A stretch of DNA of 64,000 bases from Crenobacter intestini (lineage in GTDB: Bacteria > Pseudomonadota > Gammaproteobacteria > Burkholderiales > Chromobacteriaceae). Below, in pieces: positions 53,645 to 63,756 of the stretch. The position numbers and the translations under genes are program-made. Positions within the stretch are counted from its first letter, which is position 1, and each line of letters begins with the position of its first letter. The notes beneath the pieces are model-generated. The model saw nothing but the letters and a program-made list of their open reading frames with translations. It had not been told where the DNA came from and did not search any database. Location of the stretch: the NCBI RefSeq assembly GCF_004919095.1, contig NZ_STGJ01000007.1, forward strand, positions 117,482 through 181,481, given 5' to 3'.

Positions 53645-55260
53645 ACGGGGCGGCTGGCCGCGTCCGCCTGCCCGGGCGGCGCGTCCAGCCTGAACCAGCC
53701 AAGCTCGGCGAGCAGCGCGCCGGACGCGCGGTCCAGCCCTTCGAGCAGGGGGGCGATGCTGGCGAGGCGGCCGGCGATGTCACCGGCCTGCAAGGCGAGG
53801 TGCTCGCTGCGCTCGACGATCTGCCGGCCGCTCGCCTCCTGCTCTTCGGCCGCCTCGCCGATGTCGGCGACCTTGGCGGTGGCTTCGGAGAGCGCGGCGT
53901 CGACCGCGGCCAGCGTGTCGGCCTGCGCCTGCTGCGCGTGCCGGCTGTCGGCACCGGTCGCGGCGGCGGCGCCGAGCGTGCTGGCGAGCGCGGCCGTGAC
54001 CGTCTCGATCTCCCCCAACGCGCCCGCGATGCCAGAGGTGGCGTCCCGGGTGCGTTCGGCCAGTTTCCTCACCTCGTCGGCGACCACCGCGAAGCCGCGG
54101 CCGGCTTCACCGGCGCGCGCCGCCTCGATCGCCGCGTTCAGCGCCAGCAGGTTGGTCTGGTCGGCGATGTCGCGGATCAGCGTGCTGACGCTGCGGATCT
54201 CGCCGCTTGCGCGGCCCAGCTCTTCCATATTGGCGCTGGCGCTGTCGACGCGGCCGAGCAGCTCGCCCATCCGACGCGCGCCGTCCTCGCAGGCGGCCCG
54301 CGCGCCCGCGCTGCGGCGCGCGACGTCGGCGGTGCCGGCCTCGATCACCTGCAGGTGGCGCGCGATGCCGGTGGCCGCGGCGTCGACCCGGCTGGCTGCC
54401 TCGCGCGACCCTTCGGCGGCTTCGGCCTGCGCCTCGCTGATGGCGATCGCCTGGCGGGCCAGCGCGCCGACGCGCGTGCTCTCTTCGGCGCCCTGTTCGG
54501 CCTGGCGGCGTACCCGCTCGAGCAGGGCGGCGAGCTTGTCGAGGAAGCGGTTGACGCCCTGCGCGGCGTGGCTGAGTTCGTCGCGGCCGGCCACCGGCAA
54601 GCGGGTCGACAGCCAGCCGTCGGCGAGCGCGTCGGCCGCGCGGTCGATCGCGGCGAGCCGACTCTTCAGCCAGCGCGCCAGCAGCCCCTGCGCGAGGAGG
54701 ATGGCGCAGCCGGCGAGCGCGAGCGGGCCGAGCACCAGATACTGCATGCGCTCGAGCAGCGCGGCGACGCGCTCGCCTTCGCTGCGCTGTTGCTGCTGGC
54801 GGTGGGCGGTTTCGGCGTCGAGCGCGGCGACCAGCGGCACGAGGAAACTGTCGTACGCGGCCTGCGGGATGGAAAGCGCGTCTTCCGGCGAGTCGGCGGC
54901 AATGCGGATCGCAGAGGCAAGCTGGGCCTGGTAGGCCTGCCAGTTCTTGTGGACGGCTTGCGTGAACGCGGGGCGGCTCTCAGCCGGCAGCGAGGCCTCG
55001 ACCAGCGGCAGCGTCTGCCTGAACGCCCGGTCGGCGTGTTCGAGGCGGCGTGCGGTGTCGTCGAGCAGGGGGTCGGCGCGCGCGAGCGACAGCGCCTCGC
55101 CCTTGAGCGCGTAAAGCGCGGTGACGGCGTCCTGGTGCTGGCGCTGCGACTTCAGGTCGTCGACCGACGCGCCAAGCAGCGATGCGCTGACGGCGACGAC
55201 CGCGAGCAGGCATAGCAGGGTGAACACGACGGACGCCCACAGGCGCTGGCTGATGGTCAT
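53617..55260 (-). CDS. methyl-accepting chemotaxis protein
   Basis: A 547-residue chemoreceptor. N-terminal membrane segment about 6-30; periplasmic helical ligand domain of about 160 residues with a [18 protein letters not shown] linker; second segment near 190-212. A HAMP-like region follows, then a long coiled coil with the kinase-control tip [22 protein letters not shown] and EVRKLAERT. It lacks a C-terminal CheR-tethering pentapeptide. Ligand unknown. No other chemotaxis gene is in the window. Confidence 0.93.
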   Translation of the reverse strand: MTISQRLWASVVFTLLCLLAVVAVSASLLGASVDDLKSQRQHQDAVTALYALKGEALSLARADPLLDDTARRLEHADRAFRQTLPLVEASLPAESRPAFTQAVHKNWQAYQAQLASAIRIAADSPEDALSIPQAAYDSFLVPLVAALDAETAHRQQQQRSEGERVAALLERMQYLVLGPLALAGCAILLAQGLLARWLKSRLAAIDRAADALADGWLSTRLPVAGRDELSHAAQGVNRFLDKLAALLERVRRQAEQGAEESTRVGALARQAIAISEAQAEAAEGSREAASRVDAAATGIARHLQVIEAGTADVARRSAGARAACEDGARRMGELLGRVDSASANMEELGRASGEIRSVSTLIRDIADQTNLLALNAAIEAARAGEAGRGFAVVADEVRKLAERTRDATSGIAGALGEIETVTAALASTLGAAAATGADSRHAQQAQADTLAAVDAALSEATAKVADIGEAAEEQEASGRQIVERSEHLALQAGDIAGRLASIAPLLEGLDRASGALLAELGWFRLDAPPGQADAASRPVYSAASAAA

Positions 55261-55318
55261 GGAGCGGCTACCGGACAAAAAATGGACGGCAGCAGCTTAA
55301 CCGGCGATTGTTGCCCTT

Positions 55319-55876
55319 TTATGTCATGTCATTTTCGGCCAGGCTGGCGCGGTGCTTGCCCATCAGCCGCACGTAGTGCTCGGCCGAGTACGCGAAGTAG
55401 GCGATCTCCTCGGCGCTTAACGGCCTTACCTTCTTCACCGGGTTGCCAAGATACAGGTGGCCCGACTCCAGCCGCTTGCCCGGCGGCACCAAGGACCCCG
55501 CGCCGACCAGCACGTGTTTCTCGATATGCGCGCGGTCGAGCACGATGGTGCCGATGCCGATCAGGCATTCGTCCTCGATGGTGCAGCCGTGCAGCGTCAC
55601 ATGGTGGCCGATGGTCACCCGGCGGCCGATGCAAAGCGGCGCGCCTTCTGGGTCGTCCGCCTTCTTGTGGCTGACGTGCAGCATCGCGAAGTCCTGCACA
55701 TTGCTCGCCTCGCCGATCTCGATGCGGTTGACGTCGCCGCGCACCACCGCGCACGGCCACACCGACGCGCGCGCGGCAAGCGCCACCTCGCCGATCACCA
55801 CTGCCGCGGGGTCGACCCACGCGGTCGGGTCGACGGCCGGGGAGACGCCGTCGAAGGCGCGGATATTGTGATTCAT
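55319..55876 (-). CDS. yrdA: gamma-carbonic-anhydrase-like hexapeptide-repeat protein
   Basis: A 185-residue left-handed beta-helix protein. VWPCAVVRGDVNRIEIGEAS, LHVSHKKADDPEGAPLCIGR and TIGHHVTLHGCTIEDECLIG are the YrdA/PaaY-type repeats that carry three zinc-ligand His (in H-x-H and HGC contexts). Carbonic anhydrase activity is common but not certain in this group. A GAGG ribosome site precedes the ATG. Confidence 0.9.
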   Translation of the reverse strand: MNHNIRAFDGVSPAVDPTAWVDPAAVVIGEVALAARASVWPCAVVRGDVNRIEIGEASNVQDFAMLHVSHKKADDPEGAPLCIGRRVTIGHHVTLHGCTIEDECLIGIGTIVLDRAHIEKHVLVGAGSLVPPGKRLESGHLYLGNPVKKVRPLSAEEIAYFAYSAEHYVRLMGKHRASLAENDMT

Positions 55877-55946
55877 GGTCTTGTCCTCATCTGTCGCTTA
55901 TCCGCGCCTATGATACAGGCGAGCCCCGACCAAGGATGACAAAACA

Positions 55947-57980
55947 ATGCCAAACAACCCGCTGCTCGACTTTTCCGGCCTGCCGCGTTTCAACGAGATC
56001 CGTGCCGAGCATGTCGCTCCCGCCATCGACCAGTTGCTGGACGAGGCGCGCGCCGCCGTCGGGCGGGTCACTGCCAACCCTGAGGCGCCGAGCTGGGACA
56101 ACGTCGAAGGCCCGCTGACCGACGCGACCGAGCGCCTCGGCATCGCATGGAACGCCGTCTACCACCTCAACAGCGTGCTCAATATGGAAGGCATGCGCGA
56201 CGCGTTCAACGCGGCCTTGCCCAAGGTCACGCTGTTCGGCACCGAGCTTGGGCAGAACCTCGAACTGTTCGCCAAGTATCAGGCACTCTCCGCGCTGCCG
56301 GAGTTTGCCGCCTGGCCGCAGGCGCGGCGCACCGTCGTCGAGCATGGCCTGCGCGACTTCCGCCTGTCCGGCGCCGAGTTGCCGGAAGAACAGAAGGCGC
56401 GCTACGTCGAGGTGTCGACCAGGCTGTCCGAGCTGTCGGCCAAGTTCAGCGAGAACGTGCAGGACGCGACCGACGCCTGGGCCAGGTTCATCGACGACGA
56501 GGCCGAACTTGCCGGCGTGCCGGACGACGCGCGCGCGATGTTTGCGGCGATGGCGGCGGCCGACGGCAAGGAGGGCTTCAAGCTGACGCTGCAGTTCCCG
56601 TGCTACTTCCCGGTGATGCAGTACGCCGACAACCGCGCGCTGCGCGCCGAGGTGTACGAGGCGTACGCCAAGCGCGCGTCCGAGTTCGGCCCGGCGGCGC
56701 AGGACAACACGCCGATCATGCGCGAGAAGCTCGGGCTGGCCCGCGAGGAGGCGACCCTGCTCGGCTTCGCCTCGTATGCCGAGCTGTCGCTCTCGACCAA
56801 GATGGCCGAATCGCCCGAGCAGGTGATCGCCTTCCTGCGCGACCTTGCCCGCCGCGCCAAGCCTTACGCGGTCGCCGACCGCCAGGCGCTGGAAGCGTTC
56901 GCGCGCGAGACGCTGGGGCTGGAAACGCTCGAGGCGTGGGACATCGCCTACGCCAGCGAGAAGCTGCGCCAGGCGCGCTACGCGTTCTCCGACGAGGAAC
57001 TGCGCCAGTACTTCCCGGAAGGGCGCGTGCTCGAGGGGCTGTTCGGCGTGGTGCGCACGCTGTACGGCGTCGATATCCAGAAGGCCGACGCGCCGGTGTG
57101 GCACGAAGACGTGCGCTACTTCGAGATCGTGAAGGATGGCGAACTCATCGGCGGCTTCTACCTCGACCTCTACGCGCGCGAGGGCAAGCGCCCCGGCGCG
57201 TGGATGGCCGACGTGTTCGGCCGCCGCCTCAAGGGCGCTACGGTGCAAAAGCCGGTCGCCTTCCTGACCTGCAACTTCACGCGCCCGGTCGGCGACAAGC
57301 CCGCGCTGTTCACCCACGACGAGGTGATCACGCTGTTCCACGAGTTCGGCCACGGCCTGCACCACCTGCTGACCCGCGTCGACGAACTGGGCGTGTCGGG
57401 GATTTCCGGCGTCGAGTGGGACGCGGTCGAGCTGCCCAGCCAGTTCATGGAAAACTTCTGCTGGGAGTGGGACGTGCTGCAGGGGATGACCGCGCATGTG
57501 GGCAGCGGCGAGCCGCTGCCCAAGGCGCTGTACGACAAGATGATCGCCGCCAAGAACTTCCAGAACGGCATGATGACGGTGCGCCAGCTCGAGTTCTCGC
57601 TGTTCGACATGCTGATGTACCACCAGATGGACCCGGCCGGCGACTGGATGGCGCTGCTGGAGGCGGTGCGCGACGAGGTGGCGGTCAACCGTCCGCCGGC
57701 GTACAACCGCTTCCCGAACACCTTCAGCCATATCTTCGGCGGCGGCTACGCGGCCGGCTACTACAGCTACAAGTGGGCCGAGGTGCTGTCCGCCGACGCG
57801 TACGCGGCGTTCGAGGAGGCCGGCGGCGCCAACCCGGAAACCGGCGCGCGCTTCTGGAACGAGATCCTCGCCGTCGGTGGTTCGCGCCCGGCGCTCGAGT
57901 CGTTCCGCGCCTTCCGTGGCCGTGATCCCGAGATCGACGCGCTGCTGCGCCACGGCGGCATGGTCGAAACCGTGCATTGA
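55947..57980 (+). CDS. prlC: oligopeptidase A (M3 metallopeptidase)
   Basis: A 677-residue cytosolic zinc endopeptidase that degrades short peptides and cleaved signal peptides. The zinc motif HEFGHGLHHLL (HExxH) is followed by the distal Glu in SGVEWDAVELPSQFMENF. The C-terminus has YNRFPNTFSHIFGGGYAAGY, typical of family M3. A strong terminator follows. Typical length. Confidence 0.97.
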   Translation: MPNNPLLDFSGLPRFNEIRAEHVAPAIDQLLDEARAAVGRVTANPEAPSWDNVEGPLTDATERLGIAWNAVYHLNSVLNMEGMRDAFNAALPKVTLFGTELGQNLELFAKYQALSALPEFAAWPQARRTVVEHGLRDFRLSGAELPEEQKARYVEVSTRLSELSAKFSENVQDATDAWARFIDDEAELAGVPDDARAMFAAMAAADGKEGFKLTLQFPCYFPVMQYADNRALRAEVYEAYAKRASEFGPAAQDNTPIMREKLGLAREEATLLGFASYAELSLSTKMAESPEQVIAFLRDLARRAKPYAVADRQALEAFARETLGLETLEAWDIAYASEKLRQARYAFSDEELRQYFPEGRVLEGLFGVVRTLYGVDIQKADAPVWHEDVRYFEIVKDGELIGGFYLDLYAREGKRPGAWMADVFGRRLKGATVQKPVAFLTCNFTRPVGDKPALFTHDEVITLFHEFGHGLHHLLTRVDELGVSGISGVEWDAVELPSQFMENFCWEWDVLQGMTAHVGSGEPLPKALYDKMIAAKNFQNGMMTVRQLEFSLFDMLMYHQMDPAGDWMALLEAVRDEVAVNRPPAYNRFPNTFSHIFGGGYAAGYYSYKWAEVLSADAYAAFEEAGGANPETGARFWNEILAVGGSRPALESFRAFRGRDPEIDALLRHGGMVETVH

Positions 57981-57999
57981 GCCAGGCGCTTGCCGCCAG

Positions 58000-58029
58000 G
58001 GCCGCCCGTCGCGACGGGCGGCCTTTTTT
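58000..58029 (+). terminator. Rho-independent terminator of prlC
   Basis: An 11-bp stem GGCCGCCCGTC/GACGGGCGGCC with 2-nt loop, followed by six T. Confidence 0.93.
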
Positions 58030-58107
58030 GCGTGCGCGGTTTATGCAGGCGAAGCACGAATCCCGGCTCTATCTTGTAATGGTCATGAATCGCCATAGGG
58101 TAGGGCC

Positions 58108-59589
58108 ATGGATAACAAGAACTCGGGAGAGACGCTGCACCGCAGCCTCGAGGCGCGTCACCTGACCATGATCGCGATCGGCGGCGCGATCGGCACCGGG
58201 CTGTTCGTCGCCTCCGGCGCATCGGTCGCGCAGGCGGGGCCGGGCGGCGCGACGCTGGCCTACCTGGTCATCGGGATGATGGTGTTCTTCCTGATGACGG
58301 GGCTGGGCGAGATGGCCGCGTACATGCCCGAGTCCGGCTCGTTCACCCTCTATAGCGAACGCTTCGTCGACCCGGCGTTCGGCTTCGCGCAGGGCTGGAA
58401 CTACTGGTTCAACTGGGCGGTGACCATCGCGGTGGAGCTGACTGCCGCCCAGATCGTGATGGCGTTCTGGTTCCCCGACGTGCCTGGCATCTGGTGGAGC
58501 GCGCTGTTTCTCTGCCTGTTCGTGCTGCTCAACGTGATCTCGGTGCGCGGCTTCGGCGAGGGCGAGTACTGGTTCGCGATGATCAAGGTGATCGCGGTGG
58601 TGGTGTTCCTGATCGTCGGCACCGGCATGGTGTTCGGCGCGTGGGGCGACAACCCGCGCCCGGGCTTCGGCAACCTGACGGTGGGCGATGCACCGTTCGT
58701 CGGCGGCCTGGGCGCGATCATCGGCGTCGCCATGATCGCCGGCTTCTCCTTCCAGGGGACCGAACTGGTCGGCGTGACCGCCGGCGAGGCGAAGAACCCC
58801 GAGAAGACCATCCCGCACGCGATCAAGCAGATCTTCTGGCGGATCCTGATCTTCTACGTGCTGTCGATCTTCCTGATCGGCGTGTTGCTGCCCTACAACG
58901 ACCCGCGGCTGTTGCAGTCGAGCGTGAAGGACATCGCGGTGTCGCCGTTCACGCTGGTGCTGGAAGAAACCGGCGTGAAGGCGGCCGCGTCGCTGATGAA
59001 CGCGGTGATCCTGACCGCCATCCTGTCGGCCGGAAACTCGGGGATGTACGCGTCGACCCGTACCCTCTATTCGATGGCGCAGATGGGGCAGGCGCCCAAA
59101 ATCTTCACCAAGGTAAGCAAGGGCGGGGTGCCGGTGGCGGCGCTGCTGTTGACCACTGCGGTCGGTGCGCTGTGTTTCGTCTCCTCGCTGTTCGGCGACC
59201 AGGCCGTCTACCTGTGGCTGGTCAACCTGTCCGGCCTGTGTGGCTTTATCGCGTGGCTGGGCATCGCCATCGCGCATTACCGCTTCCGCAGGGGCTTTGT
59301 CGCGCAGGGCCACTCGCTGTCCGAGCTGCCATACCACGCGAGCTTCTTTCCGTTCGGCCCGCTGTTCGCGTTCGCGCTCTGCCTCGTGGTGATGCTCGGC
59401 CAGAACTACGAGGCGTTCTTCGCCCGGGAAATCCCGTGGGCGAGCGTCATCGCGACCTATATCGGCATCCCGGTATTCCTGGCGATCTGGCTGGGTTACC
59501 GCTGGCGCCACAAGACCCGTTTCGTCCGGTTGGACGAGATGCAGTTTCCGTCCAGAGACGTGCAGGAAGGCGACAGTCGCACGCGCTGA
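58108..59589 (+). CDS. amino acid permease, LysP/AAT type
   Basis: A 493-residue APC-superfamily permease with 12 membrane segments. HLTMIAIGGAIGTGLFVASG and GEMAAYMPESGSFTLYSERF are the AAT-family signatures, and SFQGTELVGVTAGEAKNPEK resembles LysP more than aromatic or GABA permeases. Its short link to the downstream amidinotransferase-fold hydrolase (141 bp, hairpin between) suggests uptake of lysine, arginine or citrulline. The substrate is inferred. Confidence 0.85.
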   Translation: MDNKNSGETLHRSLEARHLTMIAIGGAIGTGLFVASGASVAQAGPGGATLAYLVIGMMVFFLMTGLGEMAAYMPESGSFTLYSERFVDPAFGFAQGWNYWFNWAVTIAVELTAAQIVMAFWFPDVPGIWWSALFLCLFVLLNVISVRGFGEGEYWFAMIKVIAVVVFLIVGTGMVFGAWGDNPRPGFGNLTVGDAPFVGGLGAIIGVAMIAGFSFQGTELVGVTAGEAKNPEKTIPHAIKQIFWRILIFYVLSIFLIGVLLPYNDPRLLQSSVKDIAVSPFTLVLEETGVKAAASLMNAVILTAILSAGNSGMYASTRTLYSMAQMGQAPKIFTKVSKGGVPVAALLLTTAVGALCFVSSLFGDQAVYLWLVNLSGLCGFIAWLGIAIAHYRFRRGFVAQGHSLSELPYHASFFPFGPLFAFALCLVVMLGQNYEAFFAREIPWASVIATYIGIPVFLAIWLGYRWRHKTRFVRLDEMQFPSRDVQEGDSRTR

Positions 59590-59599
59590 AGCGGAATTT

Positions 59600-59617
59600 G
59601 GTTGCGAAAACGCAACC
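59600..59617 (+). other. perfect hairpin between permease and hydrolase genes
   Basis: GGTTGCG-AAAA-CGCAACC forms a 7-bp stem with an A4 loop. No T-run follows, so it is more likely an mRNA-stabilising or processing element than a terminator. Confidence 0.5.
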
Positions 59618-59730
59618 CTTCGTTTGCAGGAAGCCAACACGGCAACTAGAACGAAGCAATCAAGGTAGCGGACGCACCACACGGATGACGACCGCTTTGC
59701 CGTTCACGCACATACCCGAGGAGTTTTCAG

Positions 59731-60657
59731 ATGGCCCGACAGATTACCAATTCGATCGCGATGGTCCGCCCGATTGCCTTCTACTTCAACGAAGAGACGG
59801 CGGCCAACGACTTCTTCCAGAAGAACCTCGGCGAGAAGCGCGACGTGGTGCAGGCGAAGGCGCTGATCGAGTTCGACGGTTTCGTCGACAAGCTGCGCGA
59901 GAAGGGGATTACCGTCAACGTGATCCAGGACGATGACTCGGTATTCTATACGCCCGATAGCATTTTCCCGAACAACTGGTTTGTCTCGCTGGAGGACAAC
60001 AAGCTGGTGCTGTGCCCGATGTTCGCCAAGGACCGCCGTACCGAACGCACCAAGTTCCTCGGCAGCCTAGTCGCAGCGATCGGCAAGGACACGCTCGAGA
60101 TTCACGATTACACCAAGTACGAGGCCGAGGGTCGCTACCTCGAAGGCACCGGTGCGATGATCCTCGACCGCGTCAACAAGAAGGCGTACTGCTGCTTGTC
60201 CGAGCGCGCCGACGAGGGCCTGTTCCGCCAGTTCTGCGCGGACTTCGGCTTTAAGCCGGTGCCCTTCCACGGCTTCCAGACCTACCGCGAGCAGCGCGTG
60301 CCGATCTACCACACCAACGTGATGATGGCGCTGGGCGAGAAATTCGCCGTGGTCTGCCTGTCGGCGATCGACGACGAGAAAGAGCGTCAGGCGGTGGTCG
60401 ACGAGCTCACCGAAAGCGGCAAGGAAATCCTTGACGTCTCCGAGGACGAGATCGACAACTTCGCCGGCAACGAGATCGAACTGGAAGGCGCCGACGGCAA
60501 ACGCTACACGGTGATGACGCATTCGACCTTCAACGTGCTGACCGACGCGCAAAAGGCGGTGATCGAGAAGTCGAGCGAGATCCTGATCGGCGACGTGCAC
60601 ACCATCGAGACCTACGGTGGCGGCTCGGTGCGCTGCATGATTTCCGAGCTGTACTGA
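59731..60657 (+). CDS. ctlX: amidinotransferase-fold hydrolase, CtlX-like (citrulline/arginine)
   Basis: A 308-residue protein of the guanidino-group modifying fold. SIFPNNWFVSLEDNKLVLCP, LEGTGAMILDRVNKKAYCCL and the C-terminal catalytic Cys in GGGSVRCMISELY match the CtlX (citrulline ureidase) group. Members hydrolyse citrulline to ornithine, or act on arginine derivatives. GAGGAG lies 9 nt before the ATG. The adjacent permease could supply the amino acid. Exact substrate is not proven. Confidence 0.8.
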   Translation: MARQITNSIAMVRPIAFYFNEETAANDFFQKNLGEKRDVVQAKALIEFDGFVDKLREKGITVNVIQDDDSVFYTPDSIFPNNWFVSLEDNKLVLCPMFAKDRRTERTKFLGSLVAAIGKDTLEIHDYTKYEAEGRYLEGTGAMILDRVNKKAYCCLSERADEGLFRQFCADFGFKPVPFHGFQTYREQRVPIYHTNVMMALGEKFAVVCLSAIDDEKERQAVVDELTESGKEILDVSEDEIDNFAGNEIELEGADGKRYTVMTHSTFNVLTDAQKAVIEKSSEILIGDVHTIETYGGGSVRCMISELY

Positions 60658-60732
60658 CCTGTATCGCTCCCGCCGCCCTGGTCAGGTGGCGGGGGATATT
60701 CTTGCAAACCAGACGACCACCAGGAGAAGGCG

Positions 60733-61893
60733 ATGAACAGGAAATGGCTGGCCTTGGCGATCGCGGTGCTGCCTGCCGCGGCGATGGCAGAAGTCGAGAT
60801 CTACGGCAAGATGACCGGCGAGATCGCGCGCAACAAGACGGCAACGGCGACTTATCCGGACTACCAGATCGGAGAGGGGAAACTGGCCCCGTTCGGCGCG
60901 ACGACGCGGATCGACAGCGCGTCCGGCGTCAACTCGCATATCGGCTTTCGCGGCAGCGAGGCGCTGGGCAACGGCCTGAAGGCGATCTGGCAGGTCGAGC
61001 AGGGTATCGACTTTACCGATGGCGGTAGCGGCAACACCTTCGCGACCCGCGACAGCTTCGTCGGCCTCGCATCCGACGACTGGGGTTCGGTCAAGCTCGG
61101 CCGCATCAGCACCTTCCAGAATTCGAACATGGAGTACGTCGACCCGTGGACGTACAACGTCGACACCCATGTCAACGGCAGCGGCATCTTCACCCGCACC
61201 GACGGCCGGGTCGACAGCGCGATCCGTTACGACAGCCCGACGCTGCTGGGTGGCCTCAATTTCGCGCTCCTGTACGGGTTCAACGAGCCGGGTGATGGCC
61301 AGCCCAAGCAGAACACCTTCAACTTCGGCGTGTCGTATAACTGGGGTCCGTTCACCGCGGCGTACAGCTACCTGAACTACCAGAACAACAACACGTTCAC
61401 CAATGCGGCGGGAGATTCCGTTGGTGGAGGCGGTGATTCTCCGGCGCTGGGGCAACGCTTCGAGGCGATGTATAGCGAAGGGCCGCTGTATCTGGCCGCC
61501 GGTTATCAGGAGACGCATGGTTACGGCAGTAACCTGTGGCCGGGCGCCAACCCCTCTTTTGACAATCTGACGGTGGTCGGGCAGACACCGAACGGCTTGC
61601 TTGGCAAGAACTTCAAGACCAAGGAAGCCGAACTGACCGCGTCGTACAGCCTCGGCAACTTCACGCCGCGCATCACCTACGCGTACGGTTGGGACGTCAA
61701 GGCCAACGATACCAAGCTGGCCAATACCGGCTACTCGCAGTGGGTCGTCGGTACCGACTACCAGATCTCAAAGCGCACCATGAGCTACGTGTCGTACGGC
61801 CGCGTCAAGTACGACCAGAACGTGCCGCTCTTGAGTGGCAGCGGTGACGACAACGAGTACACCTTCGGTGTCGGCCTGTCGCATTCGTTCTGA
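60733..61893 (+). CDS. outer-membrane porin, Neisseria/betaproteobacterial type
   Basis: A 386-residue trimeric beta-barrel precursor with signal peptide MNRKWLALAIAVLPAAAMA. EVEIYGKMTGEIA starts the barrel; HIGFRGSEALGNGLKAIWQV, DSFVGLASDDWGSVKLGRIS and the final aromatic strand FGVGLSHSF (C-terminal Phe) are porin hallmarks. CAGGAGAAGG lies before the ATG. It allows passive diffusion of small solutes. Confidence 0.95.
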   Translation: MNRKWLALAIAVLPAAAMAEVEIYGKMTGEIARNKTATATYPDYQIGEGKLAPFGATTRIDSASGVNSHIGFRGSEALGNGLKAIWQVEQGIDFTDGGSGNTFATRDSFVGLASDDWGSVKLGRISTFQNSNMEYVDPWTYNVDTHVNGSGIFTRTDGRVDSAIRYDSPTLLGGLNFALLYGFNEPGDGQPKQNTFNFGVSYNWGPFTAAYSYLNYQNNNTFTNAAGDSVGGGGDSPALGQRFEAMYSEGPLYLAAGYQETHGYGSNLWPGANPSFDNLTVVGQTPNGLLGKNFKTKEAELTASYSLGNFTPRITYAYGWDVKANDTKLANTGYSQWVVGTDYQISKRTMSYVSYGRVKYDQNVPLLSGSGDDNEYTFGVGLSHSF

Positions 61894-61911
61894 GCGTTTT
61901 TGCAGCCAGGC

Positions 61912-61936
61912 AAGGCCGCCCGCGGGCGGCCTTTTC
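61912..61936 (+). terminator. terminator of the porin gene
   Basis: AAGGCCGCCCGCGGGCGGCCTT is a perfect palindrome followed by TT and C-rich sequence; moderate strength. Confidence 0.75.
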
Positions 61937-61998
61937 CATGCCGGCGCGGACGCTTCGATGGTACGATGCCGGCCGTCCGCTCCAACAAGGAAATCCCG

Positions 61999-62793
61999 AT
62001 GCAACTGGCGACGTGGAACGTCAACTCGCTCAAAGTGCGGCTGCCGCAGGTGCTGGCCTGGCTCGCCGAAAACCCGGTCGACGTGCTGTGCCTGCAGGAA
62101 CTCAAGCTCGAGCAGGACAAGTTCCCGCTCGCCGAAGTCGAGGCTGCCGGCTACCGAGCGGCCTGGCTCGGGCAGAAGACGTATAACGGCGTCGCCATCC
62201 TCGTGAAGGCGGAGCGTTCGCTGGACGACGTGGTGACCGGCATCCCCGGCTACGACGACGTGCAAAGCCGGGTGATCGCGGCGACGGTCGACGGCGTGCG
62301 CGTGGTGTGCGCGTACTTCGTCAACGGCGAGGCGGTGGATTCGCCCAAGTACACCTACAAGCTCGAGTGGCTTGCCGCGCTGGAAGGCTACGTCGAGCGC
62401 GAACTTGAGCGCCACGCCGCGTTCGCGCTATTGGGCGACTACAACATCGCGCCCGAGGACATCGACGTGTACGACGCCGACGCGTGGCAGGGCAAGGTGC
62501 TGTGCTCAGCGCCCGAGCGCGCGGCGTTCGGCCGCCTGCTGGCGCTGGGGCTCGCCGACGCGTTCCGCCTGTTCAACCGGGAAGAGAAGCAGTACAGCTG
62601 GTGGGACTACCGCGCGATGATGTTCCGCCGTAACCTCGGCCTGCGCATCGACCATATCCTGGTCAGCGACGCCCTGCGCGAGCACGCGGTGGCGTGCGTG
62701 ATCGACAAGCTGCCGCGCAAGTGGGAGCGCCCGTCGGACCATACGCCGGTGGTGCTGACCTTGTCGGCGGCCGCGTTTGCGCAAGATCAATAG
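61999..62793 (+). CDS. xth: exodeoxyribonuclease III
   Basis: A 264-residue Mg-dependent AP endonuclease/3'-exonuclease in base-excision repair. Key motifs: MQLATWNVNSLKVRLPQVL, CLQELKLEQDKFP (catalytic Glu), GDYNIAPEDIDVYD, YSWWDYR and the C-terminal SDHTPVVL. AAGGA sets ATG 61999. Confidence 0.95.
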   Translation: MQLATWNVNSLKVRLPQVLAWLAENPVDVLCLQELKLEQDKFPLAEVEAAGYRAAWLGQKTYNGVAILVKAERSLDDVVTGIPGYDDVQSRVIAATVDGVRVVCAYFVNGEAVDSPKYTYKLEWLAALEGYVERELERHAAFALLGDYNIAPEDIDVYDADAWQGKVLCSAPERAAFGRLLALGLADAFRLFNREEKQYSWWDYRAMMFRRNLGLRIDHILVSDALREHAVACVIDKLPRKWERPSDHTPVVLTLSAAAFAQDQ

Positions 62794-62866
62794 TTTTTGC
62801 TACTTAACTTGGCGGGGACGTTGGGCTGGAGGATGATACGCGGCGACTGAATCCTCCGGGGACGCC

Positions 62867-63697
62867 GTGGACTACGCCTTCGACAACCGCCTCGATTTCA
62901 CGCTGTTCGACAAGCTGCAGGAGCAGCAGCACAGCGACCCGCACTTCCACCCTTACTCGCAGCTGGTGTTTCCGCGCACCGAGGGCGTGACCGTCGCCAT
63001 CGGCAGCGCGCCGCCGTTCGAGTTGCCCGCCGACGGCGTGCTGCTGCTCTCGCCCTTCGTGCGCCATCAGGTCGATGTCAACCGGCCGGATGCGCGCTGG
63101 GACTCGCTGTCGGTCAACCACCAGCGGCTCGGGCCGGAATTCTTCGACTCGCACTATCTGGCGCCGATCCGCGAACTGATGCGCGAGGGGCAGGCCGGCC
63201 TGCTGTTTACCGGCGGTACCGCGATGCACGCGCGGCGCGAGTTCTTCATCATCCGCAACCGCTACCGGATGGAGTACCTGATCGCGATCCTGCAGATCCT
63301 GCACGTACTCTCGTGCGCGAAGGAGTGGACGCCGCTGGCGGCCGAGCAGGAGCACCCGGTCGACAAGCGCGACATCCAGCTGTGTCTGACCATCAGCGAA
63401 CATATCCGCAACAAGCTCTCCGAGCCGCACGACATCGCCAGCGCGGCCTCGCTCGTCTACATGTCGGAGTCGAGCTTCTCGCGCTTTTTCAAGCGCTTCT
63501 TCGGCAAGCCCTACCACGCCTACCTGATCGACAAGAAGCTCGAGGCGGCGTGCCACCTGTTGTACACCACGCGGCTGCCGATCCAGGAGATCGCCGACCG
63601 GCTGGCCTTCCATTCGGCGTCGCACTTCGCGATGACCTTCAAGCGGCACAAGGGCATGACGCCCGGCGAGTTCCGCAACCAGCAGCTCGATAACTGA
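62867..63697 (+). CDS. AraC-family transcription regulator
   Basis: 276 residues starting at GTG 62867 after a GGGGA site. The N-terminal cupin-like sensor (PHFHPYSQLVFPRTEGVTVA) is followed by the C-terminal double helix-turn-helix (PHDIASAASLVYMSESSFSR, then LPIQEIADRLAFHSASHFAM). The ligand is unknown. It converges with an OFA-family transporter gene, a likely but unproven target. Confidence 0.9.
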   Translation: MDYAFDNRLDFTLFDKLQEQQHSDPHFHPYSQLVFPRTEGVTVAIGSAPPFELPADGVLLLSPFVRHQVDVNRPDARWDSLSVNHQRLGPEFFDSHYLAPIRELMREGQAGLLFTGGTAMHARREFFIIRNRYRMEYLIAILQILHVLSCAKEWTPLAAEQEHPVDKRDIQLCLTISEHIRNKLSEPHDIASAASLVYMSESSFSRFFKRFFGKPYHAYLIDKKLEAACHLLYTTRLPIQEIADRLAFHSASHFAMTFKRHKGMTPGEFRNQQLDN

Positions 63698-63713
63698 GTC
63701 GTTGCAAACATGC

Positions 63714-63737
63714 AAAAGCCGACCCGCGGGTCGGCTT
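63714..63737 (-). terminator. terminator between araC-type and OFA transporter genes
   Basis: AAGCCGACCC-GC-GGGTCGGCTT, followed on the minus strand by TT and GCA. Both convergent genes may use it, the transporter more clearly. Confidence 0.75.
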
Positions 63738-63756
63738 CTCATGGCAGTGCCTTGAA

